Assembly: GCA_001414345.1 (NCBI GenBank)
Contig: LLCB01000084.1
Location: 62,001-126,000 of the forward strand
Source: Hymenoscyphus infarciens
Lineage: Eukaryota; Ascomycota; Leotiomycetes; Helotiales; Helotiaceae
Length of the DNA stretch: 64,000 bases
Direction: 5' to 3'
Below the pieces are notes generated by a model. The model had not been told where the DNA came from. It worked only from the letters and a program-made list of their open reading frames with translations, and ran no database searches. Made by a program: the position numbers and the translations under genes. This document shows positions 11,820 to 24,714 of the stretch, one piece after another (positions within the stretch are counted from its first letter, which is position 1; each line of letters opens with the position of its first letter).

Positions 11820-14800
11820 AATACTTCTACAAAGACGACCTACTTAAAGACTCTAACTATATACTCTTAGAATCTAAATCTAAAACTAAATCTAAAACTA
11901 ATACTAGCTCTAATACTACTAAATTATTCTTATTAGAAAACGAACTTCTTTCTTCTTCTTTAAGCTCTATAAACATTTTTAGACTCTATACTAAAGAACC
12001 TTTACTTATTACTTCTATCTCCTCTACTTCTAGCCTACCTAGTTCTTCTTAATTATATCTACTAAAAATTAAACTTAGAATAATATCTAAGAGCTTAATA
12101 AAGCTAACTAAACTAAGTAAGAAAGATAAGTTATTAATAGCCTCTATATTAAAGACTACTACTATAAGTAGCTTATTACTTATAAGAAGTAGTAACTAGA
12201 TACTCTCCTAGTAGTATAAGCTATAGGTCTTAGATAAGCTACTATCTTAGAGCTAATAGTAGCTAAGAAGAAAGAATATAGAAAAGAGAATAAAGAATAG
12301 GTTAAATTCTTAGATATTAGATCTTATATAATATATAGTAAGTATAGCTTCTTAGCTAAGAACTATATTAAGAATAATAATAATAATGTCTTATAACTTC
12401 TTATAAAACTTAAGAATAGATTTTAGCTTAAAAGATTAATATAATTTAATTAACTTATAAGTAAGCTCTTATTCTTATAGCTTAACGTCTTTGCTTCTAT
12501 TTAAGAGTATAACTCTTAGTTCCTCTAGATCGATTATAAGCTCTTACTTATCTTACTAGACGCTAAACTTAAAAATCCTTAGTTTAGCTAACTCTATATA
12601 TTTAGCTTTACTCTAGTATATAACACCTTTAAAAGATATTAGGCCTAGACTTATAACTATATTAATAATACTAGCTATATTATACCTATTAGTAAACTTA
12701 TAGTAGTAGTTTAAAAGAAGGAATAGTATATAACTATAGATACTAATAATATAATAATAGGTATACTCGCTTATAAATAATCTAAAACTAATAAAATACT
12801 AAAATATATATACTATAATAAAATATATTATCTAGAAGTAAACTATATTAAGAAACATTCTTACCTAAAGCTAGCTTATAATAAGTAAATAGCTAATAAG
12901 GTAGCTATAAAAGCTATTAAACATAAGAAGTGTCTTTGCTTTTAAAGTAATATCTAGAATTAGAAAAAGAAGTTAAAAGATAAGAATACTAAGACTACTA
13001 CTATAGTATTTACTAGACTATTAGTTATTAACTAAGATAATAAAGCTAACTACTACTCTATCTCTTATTAGGCCTAGATAGTATATCTTATACTAAATCT
13101 TAAAGTACTAAAAGCCTTAATATCTAAATCCCTATTATAAAGATAGATTATTAATAATAGATACTCTAAATCTATTTATTACTAAAAATTACTTTTTATA
13201 AATCTAAGACTCTTAGACTCTAATAAACTATAAGTAGTAGTAAGTATTAGTAGAATATAATTATCTATTATCTTTAAAAGAATAGTAAAATTAATAGTAG
13301 AAATAGAAACTAGACTATAGATACTACTACTCTTTAATATACTCTACTACTCTACTCTAGAAGTAAACCTTCTCTCTTTTTTATAGCTATTAAATAAGAG
13401 ACTTTAGATAGACTTATAAAAAATATATAAGTATATTCAGACCTTACTAAATACTAAAACCCTATATGTCTATAAACTTACTATTAAAGGTAACCTCTAA
13501 ATATTAATACTAGGAACCCTTTCTAGTACTATAATTCAGCTTATAGAGTATAAAGGACTTCTAGTACTTCTAAGCTAATATAAGCTCCTACTATGCTCTC
13601 GCTTATACTTTAAAATATTAGCTAAAGCCTAGATTACTTATACTAATAAGCTAGTAAACATAACTTAGTATACTTACTTAAAATATATAAGTAATAAAGT
13701 AATTAAGATACTTTATAAAAGATCTTATAGTATAAATAAAAAGATATATATAGAAGGCTATACCTATACTATCTATATAGAAGAGTATATAAAATCAGTT
13801 CCTTATTTAAGCTATATAGAGCTTAAATAATACTCTATAGAATTAGTATATATAGACGTTATAAGACCTCTAAAACCTAGACTATTTAGTTTTTAATACT
13901 AGGTATACTTTTACTATAATAAAATAAAAGACGTAGAAGCTTATAATATAAAATATAAAAGTAATATATTAGCCTATTTTAAGAAATATAAGACTATTTA
14001 TAAGCACTTTAAATAATAAATCTATTATATTTATAGTAATAATAAGAGTAAATATATTAGTACTACTCTTAGTAAATATCTTAAGAAAGAAGGTATTATA
14101 TTTAAAACTATAATCCTAAATAATCCTAAGATAAATAGAGCTATTAAACGCCTAGGCTAAACCTTATAGTAGATAGTAGAGATAATAAGAAAGTACTACC
14201 TTAACTTTTATATTAACTACCTTTAGCTTAAATTATTATAAACCTCTATCTATCTTTACTAAAGACATATTTATATAGCTACTAAAATTTCCCTCTTTAA
14301 AGCTATTACTAGCTTATACTCTTATATTAATTATTTAAGAATTATAGAGTTATAGTATATAGTTCTTAAAAATAAGCTTAAAAAGAGTAAGCTTAAAGAG
14401 GCTTAAACATTTTCTAGACGCCTAATAGACTATAAAAGAGATTATATTAAGTAAATCTAAACTACTAATAAGAAAATTATTTAAACTAATAATATTTATA
14501 TTAATAAAATATAAATTAACTTATAAGAGAAAGAACTAGTACCTAAAGTCTCTACTTCTAAGATTACTCTAAACTAATAACTTAATAAAGTAGATCTTAA
14601 TTAATAATAAAGTAAGAACCTTAAAGCTAACCCTATATTTAAAATTAAAAGAGCTACTATAGATACTACTAAAGTAGTTATAAAGCTAATTAAGAAGTCT
14701 TATAAATATAAGTTATAGACTACTAGTAAGACACGCTAGTAAGAGATAAAAGATTAAAGACCTATATCTCTAAAAGAAAGAGGTTAAATAAAGAAACTAT

Positions 14801-16790
14801 AAGTATACTTAAGACTAGGCTACTTACTACCTTTACCTAAGTTTAAAGGCTCTAAATTTATAGAGTTATCTAATAATTTAGAAAACAATATCCTAGTACT
14901 TTATTAAAATAAAGAAGTAACACCCTCGTCTACTCTACTACTACTAAAGCCTATAATTATTATATATTATAATCTAGCTATACCTACTACTATAAGAGTA
15001 TTAAGGTTATAAGCACGTTAGAAGTTATAATCCTCTATAGATAATAATAGCTTTAATCTTAGTAGTCTAAAAACCTTACTAGATAATATAGTAGACTATA
15101 TAGACAACTATAGCCTTTAACTAGGACTCTTATCTAATCTACTACTATTTACTCTTATCTATTAACTAATTAATAAGACCTACTTTATAGTAGTACTACT
15201 AGTCTAGGTATAGAATAACATCTTTAAGCCCTAAACCTATAAGTAGGCCTATATATATACTAAAGCCTAAAAGTAGACAAAAGCTAAAAATAAGAAGATC
15301 GATTCTATTAAGAAAAACAGTACCTAAGAGGAGGTTAAGAGACCTATAAACTAAAGACTCTTTATAAGTAGATAGGTTTATAAACTTAAGATAGGTAATA
15401 AAGGTTAGATTACCTAGTATAAGGCTTACTAGATAGTCTACGGTTTTAAATAAGAAGAGAGTATTAACTTTAATAAAACCTTTACTACTATTATAAAGCT
15501 AATAAGTTATAAACTTATCTTTATAATTGCTACTACTCTAAACTAGGAGATTAAATAAATAGATATTAAAACTACCTTTTTATATAGTAATATTAAAGAA
15601 GAAGTTTATATAGAACTCCTAAATAATAGAGAGGATAGTACTAAAGTCTATAAACTTAAAAAAGTACTCTATAGATTAAAATAAGCTTTTAAAGTCTAGT
15701 ATAACACTCTCTATAGCTTTCTAAAAACACTTAGCTTTAAACTACTTAATATAAATACTAGAGTCTTCTATTATAAAAACATTATTATTATAGCTTATAT
15801 TAATAACCTCCTTATTACTAGTAGCTTAATAAAAGAAATCAATAAAATTAAGATAGTACTTAGTTAATAATTTAAGATATCTAATCTTAGACTAGTAGCC
15901 TTCTATCTTAGAATAATAATAACTTATAATAGAAGGTAATATACTCTTTAGCTAGAATAATACACCTATATTAAAAAAATACTTTATAACTTTAATATAC
16001 TTAAAGCTAAGATATATTATATACTAATAGAAGTAAACAATTATCTTATAAGTACCTTTAAAGACTATAAAGCATTAAAGACTTTTAGATGTTAATATTA
16101 GTCTATAATAGACTTACTTATATATACTATACTTAGTACTTAACTAGATATTACCTACCTTATATCTATTATAAGTAGATTCTTATCTAATCTAACTAAT
16201 AAATATTAGATAGTAGTAAAATAAATTATATATTATCTTAAAAGTACTATAAGCTATAACTTAGTATTTTAAAGTAAGCTTAAGAGACTTATAGGCTATT
16301 TAGATACTAACTAGGCTAGATACTATGAAACTAGATAATCTACTTCTAAATACCTCTTTAATATTAGTAGTAGTATTATCTTATAGTTATCTAAAAGATA
16401 GGCTATAGTCTTACTATTCTTATATAAAGTAAAACTTAAGAGAGAGATAAATACTATAAACAAAGCTATTTAGCTATAACGTCTCCTAGACTAGCTTATT
16501 CTAGAGACTAAACTAAGAGTTACTATAGTAATCCTCTATAATAATTAAGAGGCTATAGTACTTATAAAAAACCCTATCTACTATAACTATACTAAGTATA
16601 TTACTACCTAAGATACTAAGATTAGAGAAGCATAAGCTAAAAAACATATAAATCTTATATTTATTAGTATAAAAGAGTAAGTAGTAGATAGACTTATAAA
16701 ACCCCTTTCTAGAAATACTTTTAAGAAGTTCTAATTCTTAATAAATATTAAGAAGAGAGGTATCTAAAAGCTTAGTAAAATATTACTATT
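11820..16790 (+). pseudogene. Copia gag-pol, RIP-mutated (copy 1)
   Basis: Domains in order, with approximate positions: Ser-rich Gag start near 11.85 kb, CCHC zinc knuckle 12.80-12.88 kb, protease near 13.17 kb, integrase 13.65-14.3 kb, chromodomain-less linker, reverse transcriptase 15.4-16.0 kb, RNase H 16.38-16.76 kb. The RT active-site block reads AYINNLLI at 15793-15816, the expected VDD having become INN through G-to-A changes. The motif before it (DIKTTFLY) is also the Copia type. RNase H retains SKRQAIV. Dozens of in-frame TAA/TAG replace Gln and Trp codons. Boundaries are approximate and I did not establish whether gag and pol are one frame. Confidence 0.85.
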
Positions 16791-17148
16791 ACTCTACACT
16801 TACTTAAAATACTATAAAGCTATATCTAATACTTTAAAGAAAATAAAAGAAGGTTATATAATATACTCTTTATACTTATACTATTATACCTTTAGATACT
16901 AAAAAATAAATCTAGTACTTAAAAAACGTTTTTTCTTATAATTTTTAAAAGTTATATAACTATATAATATAAATTATAAGAAGAGATTATATTACTAAGA
17001 CTAATAATTTATATTATATAGTCGACTACTTAGCACTCTAGCTACTATACTAACTACCTATATATACCTAATACTTAAATATCTTATAATTAAACTCTCT
17101 TTATTATCTATAAATTATCTTTTTTTAAATACTTATCTTACTTAAAAA

Positions 17149-18762
17149 ATGTTAAATACTAGAAACGCCTCTAATATAACTCTTAAGAAGTTAAAAGCTG
17201 TTACTCTTTTAAAAGAACTCTTCTTTAACTTCGTAGACATTAACACTCAACACCTAAAACTCCTATTACCTAGAAGTCTAAAGACTAACTCTACTAGTTA
17301 TAATATCTAACATTACCTATCTAAAATTAATAGCACCTATAACAGAGTATACTCTCTCTATTAGATTATATAACACTCTATTATCTATTATATAAAGTAG
17401 GAAAAGGTAAACTAGCAAGATAATATAAATAAGTACTACTCTCTATTTAAATACTTCTTATATATCTTTAGCCTAGACTAAATTAAGTTCTAAGACATAA
17501 TTATTACTCTTATAGTTACTTAGATAGAAACCTAGGTTAAAATAAACTAACTATAATACCTTACTATACTATAGTATACCTAGGTTATAGTTATTAAACG
17601 AAAACTCTCTATAGGCTTATAACTCTTTATTTTAGATACTAATACTAAAGTTAAGTACTAAGATACTAATATCGTCTCTTTTATAAGTCTACTTAGTATA
17701 TAAAGAAAATTCATCGACTATCTATAAAAAGATAGAGGTAGAAGAAACCTTAATATTTAGATTAGTAGAGGAGGTAATACTAGCCTAGTTAAGAGATGTC
17801 TAGTTATCTCGAGTTACTTTATTTAAGACCTTACTAGTAACTAAGACTACCTTAAACAGTAGCTTTAGAGTCCTAGTTACCTTAAAGCTACTAGTTTTAA
17901 ATAGGTTACTTTTAGTACTTAAATCGACTCTTATAACTATACTCTCTCTATTAGAGTACTAATAAATAAAGTTATTAATCTCTATCCTTAGAAGCTCTTA
18001 AAAAGAAGAGAACCTATTCTAGTAGACCTAGCCTAGAACGACTCTAAGAGTGAATAAGCCTTTAACGACTACTCTAGGTATAAGAGTACTAATTTAGACG
18101 ATATTAAAGACGAGGATATAGAACCTATAGAAGTAGTAGAAGCTATAGAAGTAGTAGAGCCTATAAGAGTAGTGAAACCTATAAGAGTAATAGAAGTAGT
18201 AGAACTTATAAGAGACATATTACTACCTACTATATAAAGTCTTAAAATTAAGCTATCTCTAAAACGCCGTTACTCTAATACTCTACTACCTCTACTATAC
18301 TAGGCATCTGCTATACTCTCTAAAGAAGCTTTTCAGATACTACTCTAACTCTTACTAACGAGGCCTACTAATATTATATATACTAAGTATAGAGGACTCT
18401 TAATTAAACGTTTTACTAGTATATAAAAGCGTATTAAAACTAATAGTATTAAGTATCTACTTAGTATTAATCGATTGATTAAAGTTAAAGTTAAGCTTAG
18501 TACTAATATACTTAAAGGACGAGATAAGGATATAAAGTATAAGCGACTTCTTATATATTTAAGAGAGTATATTAAGAATCGACTAGACTAGCTAATAGAT
18601 TTCTACTATATCTTAGATAACTACGACTATATAAATAATATAAGTATAAGAGAAGATACTATACTAGGTAACTTAACTATAGGAGGCGTCTTAGTATATA
18701 CTATAGATATAGAAGGAGAGGACGAAGTTAATACCTCTAATTAACTTCTTAAAAGACTCTGA
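17149..18762 (+). pseudogene. Extra reading frame between pol and 3' LTR of Copia copy 1 (538 codons)
   Basis: From the ATG at 17149 (MLNTRNASNITLKKLKAV) one frame runs 1,614 nt to a TGA at 18760-18762. All interruptions are TAA or TAG, as expected from RIP of CAA, CAG and TGG codons; there is no frameshift. The predicted protein is hydrophilic, with a hexapeptide repeat (EVVEPI/RVVKPI type) at 18121-18214 and a basic C-terminal third. Copy 2 has the counterpart, with its start codon mutated to ATA and the same terminal TGA. It is in the element's own sense orientation, 360 bp after pol. I do not recognise it. It could be an env-position accessory gene or a captured host gene. Confidence 0.7.
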
Positions 18763-18878
18763 TTAGTCTTCTTACTTATATATTCTTCTCTAGCTTTTTA
18801 TCCTTTAAAGGTTTTTAGCTAAAGGTTTATTAAAGTATATTAGTATTATAATTTAGGAGTGTTTAGATCGAGTAGGAG

Positions 18879-19008
18879 TATTAAATATCTATACTTGTTA
18901 TATAATATAGGTCTTTCTAAACCCTCTTATATATAAGTAGAGAGTAATTCTCCTCTGGAATTGTTTAAGCAATATAATCATATCGAACCTCATACTATCC
19001 TTTCAACA
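18879..19008 (+). repeat. 3' LTR of Copia copy 1
   Basis: 130 bp. The inner end is fully mutated (TATTAAATATC where the 5' LTR has TGTTGAACATC) while the outer end is intact (TTTCAACA), the reverse of the 5' LTR. All differences between the two LTRs that I compared are C/T or G/A. Confidence 0.95.
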
Positions 19009-19149
19009 TATTGATAGTAGTTCCCTGTAAACCAATTTTTATTATTTAACATTTATTAGTCACTACCTATTTTCAATGTAACTCGTGAAGTCAGACTTGA
19101 GACAAATAGTGAGAGTAATTTGAAATAAGCTTAGGTATGTATTGTTCAA

Positions 19150-21886
19150 CTACATTCTCTTCCACCATTCCTCATGTAGCTCACGAAGATTGACAGACGC
19201 GGGATCTCTGATGTATGTGGTCATGTCAACCAACGGATCTCTATCTATCTTGCTCGTTCCCCTTCCCAAGTACCACATCAATCGGTTCCCGCTTTCCTCT
19301 AAACATTCGTACTCCCAATCTTCCCATCTCGGTTCGCTAAGAACCATTCCCCAATGTGCTCCACTGCCAGGCCATAGCCCATGGATGAATCCCCCTGGTT
19401 TGCCACCGTTGTACCAGGAGCTACATTTATCGGAGAGTACTGTGGTTTTGAACATTGCGTTACAGTATTCCGTGAAATCATCGGCGGCTCGTTGCGATGG
19501 TGTCATGGATTTAATTCCCTCGCGACTGACCTTGCGCAAAATCTTCGCGTAGAAGGTGACCTGTGATTCGATGCTGAGGGGAATACTGCCTCCTCGACCC
19601 GTGTTTGGGCCCAATACAAAAAGAAGATTTGGAAAACCTGGCGTTGCTGCTCCTAAATACGTATACGGAAAACCAGGATCTCCACTGGGTTTCCACAAAC
19701 TGGATAGCTCTTGGCCGCATGCCTTGATTGGAAAGGGCGGAACCATGTCTACATTTGCTCCAGTGGCACAGAAAACTGCGTCAACCTCGCGGTGTTTCCC
19801 ATCGGTCGTCTCGATCCCAGTTTTTGTGAACTTCTTGATTTGAGTCTGGATGTATTCCACATTTTCTGAAGTAATAGCTTCCAGATATCCCGGCCCTGGA
19901 GTTAAACGACGGCAATGAGGAGAGAATTCCGGAATAATGCTGTCAAGTATCTCAGGTCTTTTGAAAGAATGTTCCTTCATGAATTCCGTAAGGGTTTGTC
20001 GAAAATCTGTGTTCGCCTTTGAGCCTTTGAGAAACCCCTCAAATCCCCTCCAGTACTTGTCTTCTAATTCTTTCCTCCACTTGGTATATACTGCTGGATC
20101 ATTGAAGCTGTTTCTCAGCTCTTTGGAAATCGGTTTGGCTTCCGTAGACGTTGCATCGCCCGAAAAGGAGGCCGAAATCCATGTCTTGCTTCTCGCATAG
20201 TGATCCAAGTGAGCAACTTGAGGTTGTATATTCGTGACGACCTGAATTCCGCTTGCGCCATTACCGATCACAGCAACCTTCTTTCTTGTTATATCAAATT
20301 CAGTATCCCAATCAGAAGTATGTCTCAAAAGACCTGCGAAATCTTCAATCCCGGGATAGTCGGGTAATTTCCAAGCGTTGAAACGACCGATTGCCGTCAA
20401 CACGAAGTCAGCTGTACAAATGAAAGTGTGGTTTTTCTTCAAATCAGTAACTTGAACGTTCCAAACGCTTTTTTCCAGGTCCCAGTCAAGGCTCGTCACT
20501 CTATGGGAAAGCTTGAGACAATCATTGACGCCGTACTTATGTGCAATATTTTTCCAGTATTCTTTAATTTCGGCGCCAGAGGCAAATTCCTCAGACCACT
20601 GGGCGTTTGGCTCGAAGCTGGCTTGGTAGACATGAGCTGGGATGTCACATCGAACTCCTGGGTATTTATGCTCATGCCATGTACCACTCTACATATTTGA
20701 ATATCAAAGTTATCAGCACTCTAGAAGATTCAAAAATTGGAATGAAAAGAAAAGAAATGGGGCTAGAGTCAGTGAGATGGAAATGCCTTACCACATCATC
20801 GTTTTTCTCAAAAATCATTAGCTGTACGCCAGGAACTTTGGCAGGTATAGTGTGGTCGATAGTATTATCGTGATAAAATACTGTAGTATTTTAGATTAAT
20901 ATATTATTATGATATCCTAGTAGTACGTATCTAAATACGCTATAATACGATCGTAATATTATGATATTATATGGTATATCTTTTAATAACTTATAAGTGC
21001 TAAAACCCACTTTTTCTCAAAATGAGGCTATTTACACTTTTTCTATATACTCTTTTATTACTTACTTATTAGACTAAAATAATTTTTATTCATCGATTTG
21101 GTTGATAATATTTACCTGTAATTAAAGGGTAAAACTTAGTAGAATTTAATATACTAGTTTATTATATTCTAGCTAGTAATCTAACGTTGTTGTTGTCGAA
21201 TTAGTACTTGGTGTTAAGAGATTTCTAGACATGTTTTCAACTCGCATAGGCCACCTTTTTAACCTTATAATATTTAGGTTAATTTAAGAGCTATTTATAT
21301 AATTCTTTTTTTAAAATACTCTATTTAAATAGATCTATAATTCTAGCTATTTAGCTATATATTTTTTATATTATATATTATACTATATAAAGCTAAAATA
21401 AAAGGCTGAAAAGAAGTAGGGTAAAATCTAGGGTAAAAAGCTTAAATATTGTAGCTTAGTAATACTATAATATTATCATGATATCAATTAAAATACCAAT
21501 AATATAAAGGATAATATTGTTAGATATCGTAGCATTTAAATAGTATAAATAGTATGTATTAAAGTAGGTTTCCAACAATATATCGTAGTAGTACAATATT
21601 CTAAATACTATCGACCACACTGGGCAGGTAACAAAGCCCCAGTGATTATGCCTACAATGCCAGCTCCAATCACAACAACCTTCAGCTTTCTGGGCTCGTC
21701 TATACATCGATCAACAAGATTGAGATCTCTGAAACGTGAAGAATCAGTCTCCCCCTCCGCTGGTGGCGGAGGTGTTCCATTGCTTTTGCCGTCCGGGGCG
21801 ATCGCTATTCTGACTACGTGACCGCCTTGCGAATTGCGCTCAGTGACGCGTTCGATAGGTTCATCAACAAAGTCACCAATAGCCAT
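19150..21886 (-). pseudogene. Baeyer-Villiger-type flavin monooxygenase, split by a transposon
   Basis: Read right to left: exon 21886-21623, [element 20848-21622 plus duplicated target 20840-20847], exon continued 20839-20792, intron 20689-20791, exon 20688-19150. With the insertion and one target copy removed the frame gives 616 aa, normal for fungal BVMOs. It shows the FAD-binding GAGIVG (74-79), the BVMO fingerprint FAGLLRHTSDWD (221-232, matching FxGxxxHxxxWD) and the NADPH-binding GNGASG (246-251). These enzymes insert or add oxygen using NADPH and O2, often in secondary metabolism. As it stands translation stops just inside the element after about 92 residues, so the allele should be null unless the element is spliced out. 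The rest of the coding sequence is undamaged, so the loss looks recent. It is divergent from the prenyltransferase. Confidence 0.9.
20848..21622. mobile_element. Non-autonomous hAT-like element (MITE) inside the monooxygenase exon
   Basis: 775 bp, AT-rich. The ends are inverted: TAGTGTGGTCGATAGTATT on the left and AATACTATCGACCACACTG on the right, identical over 18 of 19 positions. It is flanked by the direct 8-bp duplication GGCAGGTA (20840-20847 and 21623-21630). An 8-bp duplication with CAGTG-type ends is the hallmark of the hAT superfamily. No transposase frame is visible, so it must have moved using a transposase made elsewhere. Element plus duplication is 783 bp, a multiple of three, but the interior is full of stops. 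Confidence 0.88.
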
Positions 21887-22437
21887 GATTTGGTTTCTTC
21901 TGCGGAAAAATCGGCGACAACGAGACCGTGATTGTCATGTGGTGATGATTGAGGTTTTTATATATCAGAAGTTTTTCTGAATAATTTATTAAGCAACCAA
22001 ACTTTTCTTCCTCGTGTCCCTCCTGATACACAGGTTAAGGCCAATTTTCCAATGATTGCTAGTGCATTGGCTGCTATGTGGTGGCACAACCCCCACTCCT
22101 ATTCTCATGCATGTAAGAACTTTACGGCTCAAGGGTGCCTGGCTAATCCTTACAACTTGCTCGTACTAACTCGTGACAAGGTTCTGGCAACCACAGAGAA
22201 AGCAATCGGATCGTAAGTATATAGCCTAATATGCTAATAACGCAAAGAGCGTAACATCACATTCATGCAGGATCAGTCCTAGTGTCTCTCAAACCCCGAA
22301 GTGTGAAGTGTGAAGGTATCATTCCCTCATAGAGGAACACCCGCTACAAGCGAGGAATTTCGGAATCTTGAGACCAATCTAGTCTTACAATCCTGAAAGA
22401 ATTTCAAACTCAACTGAATGTCCAAAAATTTGTTGCG
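21887..22437. promoter_or_regulatory. Shared divergent promoter of monooxygenase and prenyltransferase
   Basis: 551 bp separate the two divergent start codons, which would allow co-regulation. On the monooxygenase side a TATATAAAAA box lies at 21964-21955 (minus strand), about 70 bp before its ATG. I cannot name a transcription factor site with confidence. Confidence 0.6.
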
Positions 22438-23846
22438 ATGACTGGTGAAACCGCTGGAGATATCCTAATCTCGGAGAGGAAGGGTCACCAATCACCCTAT
22501 GATACCGTATCTTTGAGCTCCGAATTCCCAAACAAAGATCATGAGTTCTGGTGGCGAGCCACGGCTGCATCCCTCTCTATCCTCCTCGATAAATGCAAAT
22601 ATACCCAAAAGGACCAGTTGACACAACTTTACTGGTATCGTCGGTTTATTCTACCTGCTCTCGGCCCACGTCCAGTTCCCGGTGTCAAACCAAAGTTCCA
22701 ACCTTGTCCTGTGTTTGACGGTTCAGCATGCGAACTGAGTATGAATTGGAAAGAACTGAATCAATCTCGAACGGTTCGATTTACCATCGAAGCTACCGGC
22801 TCAGCAGCTGGATCTGTGATGGAGCCATTCAACCAGAAAGAAACTGAACTTCTCCTGAGAAACATGGCCAAGGAGGTTTCCGATATGGATCTCAAACATT
22901 TCGACACTTTTGCTGGGGAACTATTTGTTTCCGGTGCTACTGCCGAAACTTTGATTCCCAAAATTCCTAAGGGAACACCACTGTCGCAAGTTTGGGTTGC
23001 ATTTGATCTGCTTGGTAGAAAGGTACTGGCAAAGGTTTATTTCATGCCCATTCTAAAATGGATTGGAACAGGAATACCAACCAAGACTTTGGTGTTTGAT
23101 GCTGCTCGAAGGTGTAGTGGTAAATATGGTTCATACGACGCCTCGATTGCACTTCTCGATAGCTACCTCGAATGCTCTTCGTCGGGAAACAGTGCTACCA
23201 TTGAAATGGTTGCAATAGATTGCGTTGACTCCCCAAATTCTCGGATAAAGTTTTACCTCAGGACAGCTGTCAATACGCTCGCCATGGCTAGAGAAACATA
23301 CACACTCGGCGGGAGACTCTCGGGTGAGCTCATAGAAGGAGGTCTAAAAGCCCTGGGCGAACTGTGGCCCATTCTTTTCCGCCTCTACGGTAACTCCGAC
23401 ATTGAAAATATCGAGGTACTTCCGGAGGGTTCCTATTGTGGTTATGCAATAGAGGCAAAACCAGGCCACGATGTCCCAAAAGTTAAGATACATATTCCCA
23501 TCAGGAAGATCAAAGGAACCGATGGGCAAATCTGCGACTCACTAGCTACTTGGTTTGGACGGCGTGGCCATTATGAGTTTGCTGCTGCATACAAGAAGGA
23601 TTTGGAAGATGTCTTGTAAGTTCAACTTCTTAGGGTAACCTATTTGCCGCTGATGTTTCTTTCGATAGTCCAGGGCAAAATATTGCAAGCGAGAACGGAA
23701 CACATACATTTGTTTCTTTTACGTTTACGAGGAACTTTGGAGTTTATATGACAATGTACTACTCCACAAAGATTTTGGGGGTGCATATGGAGAAGGATAT
23801 TTGGAAAGGCTACGATGCATTGTGGGCAAATGAGAACTTGCGCTGA
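22438..23846 (+). CDS. DMATS-type aromatic prenyltransferase (451 aa)
   Basis: Exons 22438-23615 and 23669-23846, joined across a 53-nt intron (GTAAGT donor, GATAG acceptor) in the middle of a Phe codon. The ATG at 22438 is the first in frame. The protein has the fungal indole prenyltransferase layout (ABBA fold, usual length 420-470 aa). VRFTIEATG at 113-121 has the conserved Glu (E118) that binds the indole nitrogen in this family. AKVYFMP near residue 200 and IKFYLRT further on supply Arg/Lys/Tyr residues that normally hold the diphosphate, and ETYTLGGRL follows. These enzymes attach a dimethylallyl or longer prenyl group to tryptophan, a cyclic dipeptide or another aromatic. They are soluble and need no DDxxD motif. 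The frame is intact. Divergent from the monooxygenase and pointing at the P450, it is the likely core enzyme of the locus. The substrate is unknown. Confidence 0.92.
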
Positions 23847-24584
23847 TATCACATCACGTTGACTTTCTTTGCTATCATATAAGGGATTTTTCTAAATATC
23901 ATCTTTGCCGGGTTTTGAGTTTTTATTACCACAGACACACAACATTTCGCCAGATTTCATCCCCAAAACTCACAATAGTTTGCCCACACAATATGAAACT
24001 ATTATATTCTTAATTTTCCAAATATTTGAGACAAGTTTATTTGAATCCCAGAACGAGGCGTTGAAATTGGAGAGATATAAAAACAATCAACTTAGAACTA
24101 TTTATCGACAGAAAAGACTGTAAGAGATCGAGATTCAGAAATGGCTTCTCGCTTAGCTTGTCAGTTGGAACAGCATGAATTACGGCAGTGAATTGCGGAT
24201 AGGGGGATAGGGGCACACCGACTTTATTACCACTTACGTACTAACCACTTGGAATCCAGGCTCTTTATTGATCATCGACCACCCCAAAGCCGCCTTCTAA
24301 TCTGCTCATGTAAGATTCTTATGCCTGTGGCGCAGGACCTATCTGCAGCCGTCAGAATATAAGCAGCCCATGCAACTGCGATTGGCCAATCTATTCTTCA
24401 ATGGATGCGCAGGTTAGAGCAAGATTATGCACGAAACTACGGCCTTAAATCATATGATAATTGAAAGAGCAAATCACGCGCTCCGCAATTTCTCACCACA
24501 TATTCCTAGATGTGTTGGTCAGGGTTATGTTTCTTTGCCGAAAGCTTAGAACTCTACTGTAAGTGGATACAAATGAGAAGCTCC
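23847..24584. other. Intergenic region before Copia copy 2
   Basis: 738 bp of normal composition. Before the Copia insertion it would have been most of the spacer between prenyltransferase and P450, and so probably holds the original upstream promoter elements of the P450. No ORF is supported. Confidence 0.5.
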
Positions 24585-24714
24585 TGTTAAAAGGATAGTA
24601 TAAGGTTCGATATGATTATATTACTTAAGCAATTCCAGAGAGGAATTACTCTCTACTTATATATAAGAGGGTTTAAGAAGACCTATATCACGTAACAGGT
24701 ATAGATATTTAATA
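24585..24714 (-). repeat. 3' LTR of Copia copy 2
   Basis: Reverse complement of the 130-bp LTR. The outer end starts TGTTAAAAGG and keeps TTCGATATG; the inner end is mutated to GATATTTAATA. Confidence 0.95.

Larger units (their letters stand above)
11125..19008 (+). mobile_element. Ty1/Copia LTR retrotransposon, full length, RIP-inactivated (copy 1)
   Basis: Two 130-bp LTRs (11125-11254 and 18879-19008) bound a 7,884-bp element flanked by the 5-bp target duplication TATTG (11120-11124 and 19009-19013). LTR ends are TGTT...AACA where unmutated. A primer-binding site follows the 5' LTR. Reading TAA/TAG as mutated Gln/Trp codons, the internal plus strand encodes a CCHC knuckle, protease, integrase, Copia-type reverse transcriptase and RNase H in Copia order. 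A further frame follows before the 3' LTR. The interior is nearly free of CA and TG dinucleotides, the RIP signature. It cannot express an intact polyprotein. It lies 68 bp after the 2EXR gene and 141 bp after the monooxygenase stop. Confidence 0.95.
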
